This document shows positions 34,291-45,966 of a DNA stretch of 64,000 bases, one piece after another. The stretch comes from Welwitschia mirabilis (taxonomy: Eukaryota; Gnetophyta; Gnetopsida; Welwitschiales): positions 94,784,855 to 94,848,854 of the forward strand of contig JBOZIK010000001.1 in assembly GCA_051453625.1 (NCBI GenBank). Reading direction: 5' to 3'. Under the pieces are notes generated by a model. The model saw only the letters and a list, made by a program, of their open reading frames with translations, was not told the origin of the DNA and ran no database searches. Numbering within the stretch: position 1 is the stretch's first letter; every line of letters begins with the position of its first letter. A program made the position numbers and the translations under genes.

Positions 34291-36690
34291 TAAGATAAAG
34301 TAAAAGTCACTAAAATGTATTTTATGTAAACCTTAAAACAATCTTAAAAATCAGTTTTTCCATGTAAAAATCATGAAAATATGTCCTACCCCCTTTTCAT
34401 CCTCCTCCCCCTCTAATACATCAAGAAAATTAATAATCTTGTATTACCTAATCATGCAAAGAAGAAGTGAAAAATGTGAGAAAAATGGAAAAGTGTAAAA
34501 TAAGTGGCCTCACAAGAGGTAAAAAATAAAAGTTCCCAAATAAAAAATCTAATCTAATAAAAGAATAGATCTCATCGCACTGATCATTTTGTCTATAAGG
34601 ACTGCTAGGTTTTGACTTATAGTTTTTGAAAAAATGCATTTTAAAGATAAAACCTAATTCTACCTTGTAAAATGCACAAATTCAGATATCTTGCACAATA
34701 CATGATAAAAATTAGATTCATAAATACCAAATTGAAGAGCATGAAAATTGATTGATATACATGAAAATTATGCTTCAAAAGGTTGAAAATCCAAAGAAAA
34801 ATAAAAAATAATAAATGATATAAAAACATACCTCATTTTAACAAATTCACTCAAATATCGTAATCTAGGGCTCTAAACTCATGATTGAAAGATCCAAGAC
34901 ATTGGCAGTACCAATGTGTGGATTGTCTCTCAAAAGAAAAGACAAAAATAATGTAGGAATAAAGAATAATGTTGTAAATGAATGTCAACCCATGGTTTTA
35001 ATACACTGATCTCCACTCGTGTTGCTTGGACAACAGCCCTAGAATGACTATTAGAAAATCTCAAGAAGGATGTATGATAGGATTTTAAAAAATTTTAAAA
35101 AAATGAAAATATCAATCAAACAAATTAGGCTTAAATATCAATGTGAAGGTATTAGAATTTATCAAAAAATCTAAAAGATATGGAATGGTAAAGAATCATA
35201 ACAAATAAGGATTAAGAATGGGAAAAACTCCAAGTAATTGAAAGATAAGATGATGAAAATGTATTAAGTAGGATAAAGCATGATTAAAAAACTAAATGAA
35301 TATGCTTGAACTAAAAATGATCATGAAAAATATGTAAAACTCCAAAATACTCAAAGGAACATCATGAAAATTGTAAATAACATCGTCTAATTAAAATAAT
35401 AAATGAAATTTAACTTTTATTGATAAAACCACATGAGTGAAAAGGAAAATAATAAAAAGAAAAATATTGAATAATGAAGTCCTAAAATGATGATAAAAAA
35501 GCTAAAAAATTACTTTGAAATAACAAATAAAATGATAAAAAGAAAAAAGAAAGAATAAAAATAGACAATTAGAAACATGAAGAAGATAGCATACCAACCC
35601 TAAATCCAAACCTAGCAAATCCCCTTAGAAGATATCATAAAGATACCTAAGAAAAGATGCACAATAAGATGTATTGATTCCATAAAAGTTCACTTGATAA
35701 GATAGTGATTATCACAATACTAAAGATTACGTACTCTAAATAATGAATTATAAGACCAAATACTTATACCTCAAAACATATTCTAATCTTCAAAAGTAAA
35801 ATGATCATGTGAAAATACTAAAAGTTTGGGAAATAAGAAATGCCTTTGATGATTCCAAGAACTCTAATGATCTTATAGGTTTAAAGTTTTATTACTATCT
35901 TCCATCATGATGGGAATGCAATCATAGTTAGAGAAGTAAGGACTAGTAAATCATGATCAACTAATCCCCTAGTGGAGTTCCCATAGCTACTAACACTGCA
36001 AAAGATTCTTTTTAAAAAAATTTACGTCAGTGTGATAGGACATCATGGTGATCATGTATTTAGCACAGATATAATAGATCATGGTTATTATTCTTTCTTT
36101 CTTCTCTTCCTCTTTTTTCTATGAATAAATCGCACATGACCATACACTCTAAAAGATGAAGGTGAAAAGATTAGATGAAAGGCAAAGAAAAACACATTCA
36201 AATAATTAAAGACCTTACTTCATCAAGGAAAATACAAGAACCAAGGCATCTTCATTTAAAGTGAAGTTCATAAACATGTAAATGTTTAAATATTGGATGA
36301 CTCTAATCTTATCATTGTAAAATTCCCAAGTATGAATCCTAGTTATGAAAACTTCATAGAGTAAATACATAAGTTAAGTTAAAGATGATGAAGTGATAGC
36401 ATAACATCCACCAAAGGAATTAGCTAAGAAAAACTTCAAACAATAATAGAATGGTAATCCTCTCATCAAGGGAAACCTCCAAGACAAGTGCTTTTATGAT
36501 GTTCAAGATTGCTTTTGAAAGGTTTTATATATTTTCAACCATTATCTATTAACTTTTTAAATCTCTCAAGTACTCAAAATAAAAATCTTAACTAAATCAT
36601 TAGAATGTACTTTCTCCCTAAGATAAGAATCTAACCATTTAGAGGTCAACTTATTATGTAAAATATGCACTCTAATATTATATAAAAGAA
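34291..36690 (-). other. Element B spacer between integrase and the post-pol frame
   Basis: AT-rich, no coding frame. It aligns with H (19561 onward, weakly), A (about 1340-2260) and C (49950-52738). The two open frames at 34448-34829 are hydrophobic and not conserved in C. Confidence 0.5.
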
Positions 36691-37780
36691 TAAGTTAACC
36701 AACCTTAAACTTTTTATGAGTTAACTTATTATCATGTTTGAACTTAGCTCGGGCTCTGTGAATGAGTTGATAATGCATGTTACAAGTACTTTTTTTATCT
36801 AAATGATTAAGTTGGGCTAATATATTTTTAAGATTTTCATGAAGATTTACAAGATTAAGTTGATGGAATGAATAATAAGAGTTATAACACACATCAACTA
36901 GTAAAATACAAACTTTTTCATACATAAGTTCATAAAGTGAAAAACCAAGAGAATTATACCAAGTAGTATGGTAATCCTNNNNNNNNNNNNNNNNNNNNNN
37001 NNNNNNNNNNNNNNNNNNNNNNNNNNNNNNNNNNNNNNNNNNNNNNNNNNNNNNNNNNNNNNNNNNNNNNNNNNNNNNACACACATCAACTAGTAAAATA
37101 CAAACTTTTTCATACATAAGTTCATAAGGTGAAAAACCAAGAGAATTATGCCAACTAGTATGGTAATCTCAAAGAACATTGATAATCTTAAATCTCTAAG
37201 ATTTCTTATTAATGGAGACAAGTCTTTGAAGCATTTTTTTATTTTTTCTATTTGCACTTTTAGCTTGACCATTGATTTGTGGATAATAAGCATAAGCTAC
37301 TTTGTGTTTAATTTTAATGGATAAAAGTAGTTTCTTAAAGAAATGATTTATAAAATGAGTTTCTTTATTACTAATGATAATTCTAGGAAAATTAAAATGT
37401 TGAAAAATATGAGTTCTAACAAAATTGCAAATAGCTTAAGCATCATTCACAAAATTAGGAATAACTTTGATTCATTTAGTAACATGATCAAAAACCACTA
37501 AAATATAATTATTATCATTAAAATATGGTTTAATAGGACCTAAAAAATTAATTTCGCAACAATTAAAAGATTCATATTCAAGAATATATTTAAAGGACAT
37601 ACCATGAAAATGAATAAGGCTACTATAATGCTGATAAGCATCACATCTTCTAGAAAAATTAAAAGGGTCTTGAAAAAGACTAAGCCAATAAAACCAAAGT
37701 GAAGAATTTTTATTACTATGTTTTATCCACTAAAGTGACCTCCATAAATACCACCACGGCAAAAGTGAAGGATGTCTAAT
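36691..37780 (-). pseudogene. Element B integrase
   Basis: On the minus strand, from 37760: GGIYGGHFSG, then ILHFGFIGLVFFKTL (zinc-binding part, with a CDAYQHYSS block), and FLGPIKPYFNDNNYILVVFD with the first catalytic Asp retained. Next is IIISN, where the second Asp has become Asn, then YYPQINGQAKSANRK, where the Glu position reads Lys. Further on are SLGFSLYELMYEKVCILL and an open tail of about 65 codons ending KLTHKKFKVG. A 100-base gap (36979-37078) is flanked by two near-identical 92-bp copies of the GFSLYELMYEK segment, so the apparent duplication is probably an assembly artefact. Confidence 0.78.
36887..37170. repeat. Near-identical 92-bp duplication across a 100-N gap
   Basis: 36887-36978 and 37079-37170 differ at only a handful of bases, while homologous stretches elsewhere in the window are far more diverged. 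A run of exactly 100 N usually marks a gap of unknown size. Confidence 0.8.
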
Positions 37781-38020
37781 TTTTTCATTAGGCACATATT
37801 TTCTCATGATTTAGTCTTTGTATCTATGATCAATATATGGCTCATTTCATTTATAATCACTTATTTTATAAAGAAAATATTTTCTTTGATTATAAATCTT
37901 GTATTATTTTCATGATAACAAGATAATAACTGTGTAAGCATACCAAGAAGGAGGATGAGTAGAAGAGATGATAAATATTTATTCATCTAGAAAAGAATTA
38001 TTAATCATAAGATCATCAAG
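37781..38020 (-). pseudogene. Element B pol linker between integrase and RNase H
   Basis: Positional continuation of pol, aligning with the same linker in A and C. No motif. Confidence 0.45.
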
Positions 38021-38480
38021 AGAAGAAGAAAGATATGATAAATGATCTATTACACTATTATTTTTCTTACTTTATCAATGATGGTAAGATTAAATTCTAG
38101 AATAAGGAGGATCCATATAATGAGTTTAGTACTAAACTATTTCTTGGTCATGAGGTATCTAATAATTACATAGTTGGTATAAACATTCATATGAAAGCCT
38201 AAAACATAGTATCAAAGATTATCAAGGCAAAATATTATGGCTAACATTTCTTTCTCAATATTAGTGTAATTTAATTGAGCTTTAGATAAAGTTTTGATAT
38301 GGTAAGATCTAACTTTAAAATCATTTTCATACTTTTATCCAAGAATGCCATCCATGAAAATATTACTACCATAACATATTAATTCCAAGTTTTTATTCCA
38401 ATTAGGTCCTATTACTACAAGCATGGAAGATATTTTAAGTATTTCAAATGTAAGCTAACAAGATTTATTTTAATCAAATT
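38021..38480 (-). pseudogene. Element B RNase H
   Basis: This aligns base by base with the RNase H of A (12563-12830) and C (62690-62940), for example the stretch around tgaattatctagaataagg in all three. The frame is more broken than in A. The TDH block is only partly legible. Confidence 0.65.
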
Positions 38481-39150
38481 TAGATTTTTTTAAAGTAATG
38501 AGTGAAGGGATTTACAAATTTTAGCATAATGTCGAATAAAATGATGAAAAAAACTACAATGACTAAGAAAAGATCAAACTTATTATACATTTATTGGATG
38601 GGTTAGGTTTTTAATGATACTTACTTTTTTAAGGTCCATTCTAATTCCCTTATTAAAAATGTAGTGACCTAAAACAAATCTATTATTAACTAGAAAGAAA
38701 GTCTTCTTCCAACTCAAATGTAGGTTACTCTTAATGCATCTATTAATGACTTTCTCTAACCTTATTATAATTTGTTTAAAATTTTTACCAAAGATTGAAA
38801 AGTGATTCATTAAAATTTTAATTGAATTCTCTAACATATCAGAAAATATCTTCGTCATTACACATTGAAAAGTATCAAGGCCATTATAAAGTCTAAAAGG
38901 CATGCATCTAAATATAAATGTTCTAAAATATGAAGTGAAAGTCATTTTTGCTTAATTATTACTAGCTATACAAGCTTGATTATAACCATTATATTCATTA
39001 AGAAAGTAATAAAAGGCCTGTCTTTAGATTCTATTAAGAATTTGGTCTAAAAAAGGTAAAGAACAATGGTCTTTATTTATTACTTCATTAAGCCTTCTAA
39101 AATCAATAAACATTATCCACTTCCATTCTTTTTAGGCATTATCATTAAAG
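38481..39150 (-). pseudogene. Element B reverse transcriptase core
   Basis: A 120-codon frame is open on the minus strand from 38945 to 38583, the longest real coding frame in the Athila-like elements here. It reads FRTFIFRCMPFRLYN, FQCVMTKIFSDMLENSIKIL, MNHFSIFGKNF (where FMDD is expected), LEKVINRCIKSNLHLSWKK and FVLGHYIFNKGIRMDLKKV. The family order is exact. The catalytic Asp-Asp pair reads Asn-His, so the enzyme is dead even where the frame is open. Confidence 0.85.
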
Positions 39151-40230
39151 GAATAATCCACTCATTATTAAATATGACATAAATAATTCTAAAATCCATG
39201 AATTTAATGGTTTCATATTTTAGAACTTGTTTAAGATCTCAATTTAGTCTTCTTTAGGGTTATCTAGTTGATCGTGCATTATCCTTAAGGTAGATTTTAT
39301 GTTAAATAATAGAAGTACGATGGTTATTAAATATTTATGAGCCTAATCAAATGCACTAAGATTATAATTTAAGAGTGATATTAAAGTTGATTCTTACCAA
39401 GGGGAAAGATTTTTATTTATTATCAAAGACTTATTTAGATTAGTAAATAGAAAGATATATTTTAGACCATTGTATAAAGGTTTTAAATCTAAATTAAAAT
39501 TTTTATTATTTATCATTTTTTATCAAAGTTTATTATCATCTCTAACTATTATCTAGATAATCATGGTGGATGACCTCCCTCAAAATATGGACTCTTGGTT
39601 GTTTTTAGATGTTGGAATTCTTCATAAATTATAGTTTTAGTTTCTCCATTCTCCTAATTAAAATAGTCCATTTCAAGGTGTTCATAGTTGGATTTATTAT
39701 GGTCTAAATATTTTAAATTTTCTACTTCAAGTGGATCATCATACAAGGTAGGCTCATGAATCATTAATCATCTCTCTTCAAGTAGATCACACTATAAAAA
39801 TAATGTTGGTTTAATTTCTTCCTCTACATTTAATCAACATCCATGTATTTTTTAGTGGCATTAAAAACTCTAATTGTAAATTTCTTATTTTCTAATACAA
39901 TGGTTTGTTGTAAAAAATGCTCTTTTTAGAAGTAGTGGATAATCTCCATTATACGTAACTTCTATCACAACAACATCTATTGGATAATAAGCTTCTTCTA
40001 TTTAAATCACCAAGTTTTTCATTACTCCTAAATGTTTCTTCACTGAAGTATCAGCTAATTCTAAGAGAACACATGTAGGATTAATTCTACTTTCTAAATC
40101 AAGTCTTTAAGAAATATGTAAAGGTATGATATTAACACTTGCTTCTATATTAAGTATAGCTTTCTTAATTATTTTATTTCCCTCTAAACTAAGACTAATT
40201 ATTGTTGCCCTAGGATCCTTAAATTTTGGA
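39151..40230 (-). pseudogene. Element B RT N-terminus and aspartic protease
   Basis: Near 40165-40120 the minus strand reads NIEASVNIIPLHIS*, matching GIEASVNIIPLHIYK in A. The catalytic Asp before Ile is Asn here, a single G-to-A change. The linker at 39550-39800 aligns with 14018-14395 in A but is not open. Confidence 0.6.
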
Positions 40231-41964
40231 GATTTTTTTTAAAACTAATTTTTGTTATAGATTAAGCTATGAAGATTTTACTAAATATTGTTTATTTTTG
40301 TTTTCTCCTTATTAGGTCTTTCCACAAATTAAAATATTTAAAATTTTCTTGTAAGAGTTTTCAAAAGGATAAATTAATGCTTAAATCTTGTATCAAGGCT
40401 TTTAGATAATTATTAAAGGTAGGATTTGTATTTAATCCATCAAGCCAAGGGGTAAAAGTTTTCTTTGCTTTATGTTGTAAAGAATTTTTCTTATTAGAAT
40501 TATCACTTTAAAAAGAATAAAAGTTATGATTTTCTAAGATTTCTACATCCTCTTCTTCTTCATCATCTTTCTTATCATTTTTGGAAGTGGAAGCCTTATT
40601 GGTGGGAGGCATTATCTCATTTCTACTTCTTGTTACAAATTTCCAATTTTTTCTTACTTTATTGGGGTTGGATAAAGGTTGTATTGCAAGTGATCCTTAT
40701 GATCTTTGATTTATAAGCATAGTTTATTGAAAAACATTTACTAGATTTTTAATGTTTGAGTTTGTCATCTCTTAAGATTTTCTTAGCTCATCTATTGAAT
40801 TTCTAAGTCAATAATTTTCAGTTTATTAAGAGTTTGATGTATTTACATGAAAATTTAAGCTGCTCAGTTGGAAGTGAGAGTTGTTTGATTGAAAGTTTGC
40901 ATTTTCAAATCTATTTTTGAATAGTTAAAAATTCAGATGACTTATTTAAAAGTTTGATTTGGATTTTGGTGTTGATTTCCAAATTTTGAAGACTTTTAAT
41001 TAAAATCATGTACTTCTTCATAAATTTTCTCTTTCTAAGTTGGTAATAAAGGACATTCTTTAGTTACATGATAGTTGTCTTCACATAAATCACAAGTTGA
41101 AACCACATTCTTTTCAGTTGTCACTTTTGCATCAAGTATTATTTATGTGTATTTTTCTAAAGTTATTATAAAATCCTTGTTTAAATTTATTGATTATTTT
41201 TCTTTTTACAATTCCTTCTTTTCTTATTTTACTTTTTTAATATCTTTTATAATTTTATCTATACTATAATTTTCTTTAGATGTTGATTTAGGTCCTGTTT
41301 GACTCACTTTTACTAATTCTTCTAATAACTTCCATGCATTTTCTAATGTGAGATTCATTAAGTTGTCATCACATGAAAAATCTACAAGTTATTTAGTTTG
41401 ACTATTTAATCCACTATGGAAATAGTCTATTAGTTCTTCTTGATTAAATTCACTAATAGGATTATAATGTACTAATATACAAATAGTTCATATGCAGTGG
41501 CACAATCCTCATTGGGTTGTTATTAAAAGTTTATCACTTCTTTCTTTCTTTTTTTAATTGTAGTTTAATTTATAAATCTTTTTATAAAGGTCTTTTAAAC
41601 CTAGTTTCATATTTTTAAACTTTTATATGGAATGTTTCTTGGCAATAGTTTTGCTTTTCCTTTAAGAGTGATGGAAAAAATTACTATGTAAGTATGATTA
41701 CTAATCTATTGTTTTACCATTTCCTAAAGTAAGCACTAATTATTTGATGTTGGCTATAAGTTGAAGTGAATCTTCATCATTTTCTCTAATGAAAATAAGA
41801 CATGTACTTAATCTTTTTAACTCAACATCATCACTAAGAGGTAAGTCAAAAGGATTGAATGTCATGCTTTTATTTTCAATTAGTTCTTTAAGAGTGACAT
41901 TGGTATTTAGATTTATAGCAATAGTAGAGGTTCCTATCATGATAGGGGTATCAAAAGAAGACAC
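40231..41964 (-). pseudogene. Element B gag
   Basis: The minus-strand frame 41964-41740 reads TNVTLKELIENKSMTF and then NPFDLPLSDDVELKRLSTC. Around 41410-41355 it reads SGLNSQTK*LVDFSCDDNL followed by LENAWKLLEELVKVSQTGPK. These are the same blocks as in A's gag. ATG at 41964 is the first in frame, but the true start is uncertain. The C-terminal half is too decayed to show a zinc knuckle. Confidence 0.75.
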
Positions 41965-42618
41965 TTATTTCTATTTTTGCATAAAATTTAACATTAGAAT
42001 AAAACTATTTACTTCTAAATTTTCTTTTAAAAAATAAGTTTCTAAAACTATAAATGCAAAAAAATCTTATTATTCGATTCTTAAAATTTCTTGTATACCT
42101 TATATGTATGTACGTGAGTGTATTTCATAGTTGATCAAACCTTCTTTGATGTTTTATATAATTAGCAGCTATTCTCTTTGATACTTCATCTTCTTATCTA
42201 AATTTACCATGTTCTTACATGCTTAGTTCTATTTCTATGAGAGTTATCTTAGTTGTTAAGGAAAGTAAAAAAGAAAAAAATCTCTTAAAAATAAGAAATA
42301 CAGAAAAATAGAGTTGTAAAAAAACATAGAAAGAAAACTAACTGTCATCCTCTGAATCATCTAGACAACAGAGAAAATGATGAAAAACCCCTGGTTCTTA
42401 TGAAAATGAAAAAACCCTAAATTTATAAAACATCATTATTGTGAGTTCTTTGGATGATAATGGGGATAATAAGGCATTGTTTTTGAAATAAAAAATGAAC
42501 AATGAGAAAGGAAAAAGCTATGGTTATACTGTAAAAGTATAGCACTATTGCAGATAAATACTTGAACTGAAAACCAAACTACTTATCTAAGTAATAATAA
42601 TCATCAAACATCTAGTAG
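41965..42618 (-). other. Element B leader
   Basis: Untranslated leader with no motif. A short run of A/G-rich sequence lies near 42250-42320. Confidence 0.45.
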
Positions 42619-42639
42619 CCTTTCCCAGCAAGAATGCTA
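42619..42639 (-). other. Element B primer-binding site (tRNA-Asp type)
   Basis: The minus strand reads tagcattcttgctgggaaa followed by gg. Against the Athila/Tat site it shows five G-to-A or C-to-T changes and one G-to-C. It lies three bases inside the 5' LTR. Confidence 0.8.
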
Positions 42640-42642
42640 AGA

Positions 42643-43883
42643 TGTTATAGTGTTTATTTATACAATTATTACATCCTTAATTAAATTCTGAATATCACAA
42701 AAATATATATTATAAAATATGATACATTAATATAGACAAGAGTGAACCTAAATGTTGTAATCCATCAAAGCTATAAGCAAGAAGAAAGAGAGTTTATTTT
42801 AACAAAATAGTTTTGTATTTTATTTTAAGTAGAATAAAATAAATAAAAATGCAATAATAATGTAAAGTAAACACACTATATAGATGAAATACAAAGATAT
42901 TCTAAATGCAATATTTATTCAATTATCAAATCAAACTATCATAAAGATTGACCCTATATAACCTAGATCAATCAAAGAAAATTATTACTAAATCCTAACC
43001 AATCTAATCTAACATGAACATTAAGCAAAATATGAAAACATGCAGTGTTAATCTATGAAATGGAAAATGCAATGCAACTAATCTAATGATTTCAACCTTA
43101 ATGAAGGTTACCCTTATGATCTATATGATAAATGAAGCTGTCACAAAATCATAAGCAATATAAATTATAAGGGAGATGTACATAACAAAAAACATAAAAA
43201 GAAAAACAAAGTTTTAGTTATATTTAAATTAACATCCATTTTTTAAAGTAGTAGCACCTCAATGGAGGATACAGAGCTCAACATCAAGGAATACATCTCT
43301 CTGTAATGATAATGAATGGATTTCCTACCCTTTGATCTCTTGTTATGAGAATTTTTTATTTCAAAAAAGATGAAATTAGAGTTGAGGATAAAAGAAGGTA
43401 TTTATTATAAATAAGACACTAAAAATAAAAAACATTAATAGATGCAATAAAATCCTAACGGTTGCATAAGAAGGCACATGATACATGGTGGAAGTTTGAT
43501 GAAGTTTGGTAAAAATGTATTGTTAGCTATCATCCTATTAATCAACTAAACATCACAAGAGATAATGCCATATCATACAGAATTCACATCAATTGCTAGT
43601 TTGGTCTAGTAAGCATCCTAGTCAGCATAACTTCTTTTATCATTCATACTATTATCTAGACAATATGGTGGAGGATAAGCTTCATAAAGACGTTTCTTGT
43701 ATCAGATTAGCCTCTTTGATTATAGGATTTCTACTTCAGATATGAAGTATTGCAATTTGATTTAAATGCTATTAAATATAATGAACATTGCGTATTTTTG
43801 TGATATTTGTTTTAGCTCTCCATTATTTTCAAAACTCAGCACAAATCTGTTTAATTTTCTACATATAACTTGGCAATGCAACA
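42643..43883 (-). repeat. Element B 5' LTR
   Basis: On the plus strand it runs from tgttatagtg to caatgcaaca, 1241 bp, with the exact tatga duplication following. Confidence 0.88.
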
Positions 43884-43888
43884 TATGA
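43884..43888. repeat. Target-site duplication of element B (right)
   Basis: The bases tatga match 31290-31294. The interior of element D resumes here. Confidence 0.88.
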
Positions 43889-44181
43889 AAATTCATAAAA
43901 TTTCTTTTCAAATACTATGACTTATTTTCAAAAGTTTTGCATTAAATTTTTATCTCATTAATTTTTAAAATAAAGTTTAGTTTCAACTAGGGGATATGAT
44001 ATTCATTTTCATAGAATTTTTCTAATTTTAATGCCTTATTTGTTAAAAATTAATCAAAAACTTTTCAAGAAAAATGATATCATTTCCATAATTGAACATT
44101 TTACTTAGATAATTTTTCTATGTATATCATTTCTTTATTAAATTTTTGCTAATATATTAGCAAAATTCTAGTTAGATGATG
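43889..44181 (+). other. Element D interior, last part before the 3' LTR
   Basis: Non-coding. A polypurine tract is expected just before 44182, but the sequence there (ctagttagatgatg) is not clearly purine-rich, so the PPT has decayed or differs. Confidence 0.5.
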
Positions 44182-45692
44182 TGTTTACATGAAAAAATTA
44201 ACATTCCAAGCAAGTACATTTAATTAGTTTTGCATAGGAAAATATGTTAAACTCATTCCTTTATCATAAAATAATTTATTTTTACTATTTCTACCATATT
44301 TCATGTAAATATGAAAATTTTGCTAACTTAAGCAGTCTTATTGCTACCTCTTGAAGAACATTGCATAAAGCGAAGAAATTACAGCAAATAACACTAGCAC
44401 ACTGTCTAGGTCTACTAGCACTATCATTCTTCTAAGGCAGAATTAGTTAAATATCATGTTTCTACATTCTTTTAGAAAGTTCATCAAATTATACTTATGG
44501 ACTAAGTTAGATGTTAATCTAAAATAAATCTTTAAATTTGATAACACATGGTAAAAGTGCAAAATGACATGTTAGAGTGACATATGGCAGCAGTGGGGAC
44601 AATGACATAAAGGACATATGACATAGCATTTATTGGCAACTATGTCATTAGCAGGAGGACATATCATTATTTTTCTTTCATTAGAAGATGAAAAATCATC
44701 CTTTAATACTACATGCTAAAATTTTAATACTACATGCTAAAATTTGTAACTTTCTCCTCAAGTAACCATCTAAATGTAACTCTTCCCCTTCCTCCCCCTT
44801 ATTTATGTAATCATTCACTAATTACATTATGACAAAGCTTTCTAAGGCTTTTCTCATCTATAAAAAAGCCTTGAGTCCCTATTATAATGAATCATTTTTT
44901 GGTTTGCAAAATGTGATGAAAAAATTTAAAGCACTAGAACATCATGACATTCTAAGTACCTCCCTTGGGAATGGATTTTATTCTAAGGCTAGTTGAGGAA
45001 TCCATTCAACTTTACATCTCTCTATTGATGTAATGTATCTTTCAAGTTTTAATACAAGATTAGCTATTTATTCTTTCATTGTTAATGCACATTAATCTAG
45101 GTATTAGAATTCTTTAGATAAGGCTAATTCTTATTTATTTAAGTAGTTGATTATTATTTTATAATTAATGTACATTAATTTATTATAAGTAATTATTAGA
45201 TAAGACTACTTCATTATCAAGTTTTTTGCATCACAGATTGAGCTTCTTAAGGTTTTTTATATTATTTATAGTCACTATTATTTGGTGGATCTTATGCATA
45301 ATCATTTATAGTTTTCATACTTATAAAGGGTTATGAAGGATTAGAGGAACTAAATAACTTACTAATAATTATGTAGTGGATGAGATTATGTTACCATGCC
45401 TGAGCCTTAATGACTTGATAATCACAGTTTGTATTTTAAGAATACAAGAATAGTTGAAGTGAAGGTGGAACATTGGATAAATTTATTAGACCTTTAGAGG
45501 ACATCCATTTCCTTATATCATTAATTAAAGATTATTAAGATTTTAAACTTCTAGATTTTGTTTTATTTGATTCTTATTACAAGTTAGGATTTTTATGTCA
45601 CTTTTGCTAAGTTACCACATATATGTTTCTATGAAAGAATGATATTAGGTTTTCACTTAGTTTAAATCTAGTTCACTATACTAACATAAATA
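44182..45692 (+). repeat. Element D 3' LTR
   Basis: It runs from tgtttacatg to aacataaata (CA decayed to TA), 1511 bp, followed by the exact catag duplication at 45693-45697. It has a TATA box at 44859-44868 and a 21-bp tandem duplication at 44702-44743. Confidence 0.88.
44702..44743. repeat. 21-bp tandem duplication in D 3' LTR
   Basis: The unit starting tttaatactacatgctaaaa is present twice, perfectly. The 5' LTR has one unit at about 25675. Confidence 0.8.
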
Positions 45693-45697
45693 CATAG

Positions 45698-45966
45698 GAA
45701 GAATGACATATTCATGGACTAGTTTTGCACATAAGTATAAGAAATTTGAAAGGCTTTATGGAGTGCAACTAGTAGAGTCCAAACATTAAAAATTAGATAT
45801 GATCTAGCTTATAGCATTTCTATGATTTTCTAATAGTTCATTAAAATGTAAGTTTAAAAAATCAAAATGGTCATGAGAAAAATATATGTTTTATTTCATA
45901 GAAGAAGGATTAAAATTATAAATTTCAAAACAAAATTGATATCATTAGTATCTCCTGGTAATTGAT
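45698..45966. other. Short stretch between D and C
   Basis: No feature. The last five bases (ttgat, 45962-45966) are the expected left target duplication of C, whose right partner lies beyond the window. Confidence 0.4.

Larger units (their letters stand above)
31295..43883 (-). mobile_element. Element B: complete, decayed Athila-like LTR retrotransposon nested in D
   Basis: This element of 12589 bp has LTRs at 31295-32494 and 42643-43883 and an exact target duplication (tatga). The minus-strand order is 5' LTR, tRNA-Asp-type PBS, gag, protease, RT, RNase H, integrase, a 2.4 kb spacer, a post-pol frame, PPT and 3' LTR. The extra frame after pol is where Athila elements carry their so-called env-like gene. 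C (45967 onward) is a second copy of the same family. Every frame is broken. Confidence 0.9.
25161..45692 (+). mobile_element. Element D: gag-only, Athila/Tat-related LTR element, split by element B
   Basis: The paired LTRs are 25161-27300 and 44182-45692, both starting tgtttacat, with an exact 5-bp target duplication (catag). A tRNA-Asp-type PBS lies at 27306-27324 on the plus strand and a TATA box in each LTR is on the same strand. Without element B and its duplication, D is about 7.9 kb as assembled, less if its gap is oversized. The interior (27301-31289 plus 43889-44181, about 4.3 kb) shows a decayed gag and then non-coding sequence. I see no protease, RT, RNase H or integrase, so D looks like a non-autonomous element. 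Confidence 0.82.

Noticed and set aside
41075-42037. Plus-strand frames at 41075-41269 and 41789-42037
   Set aside because: Antisense to the gag of element B, whose motifs are legible on the minus strand.
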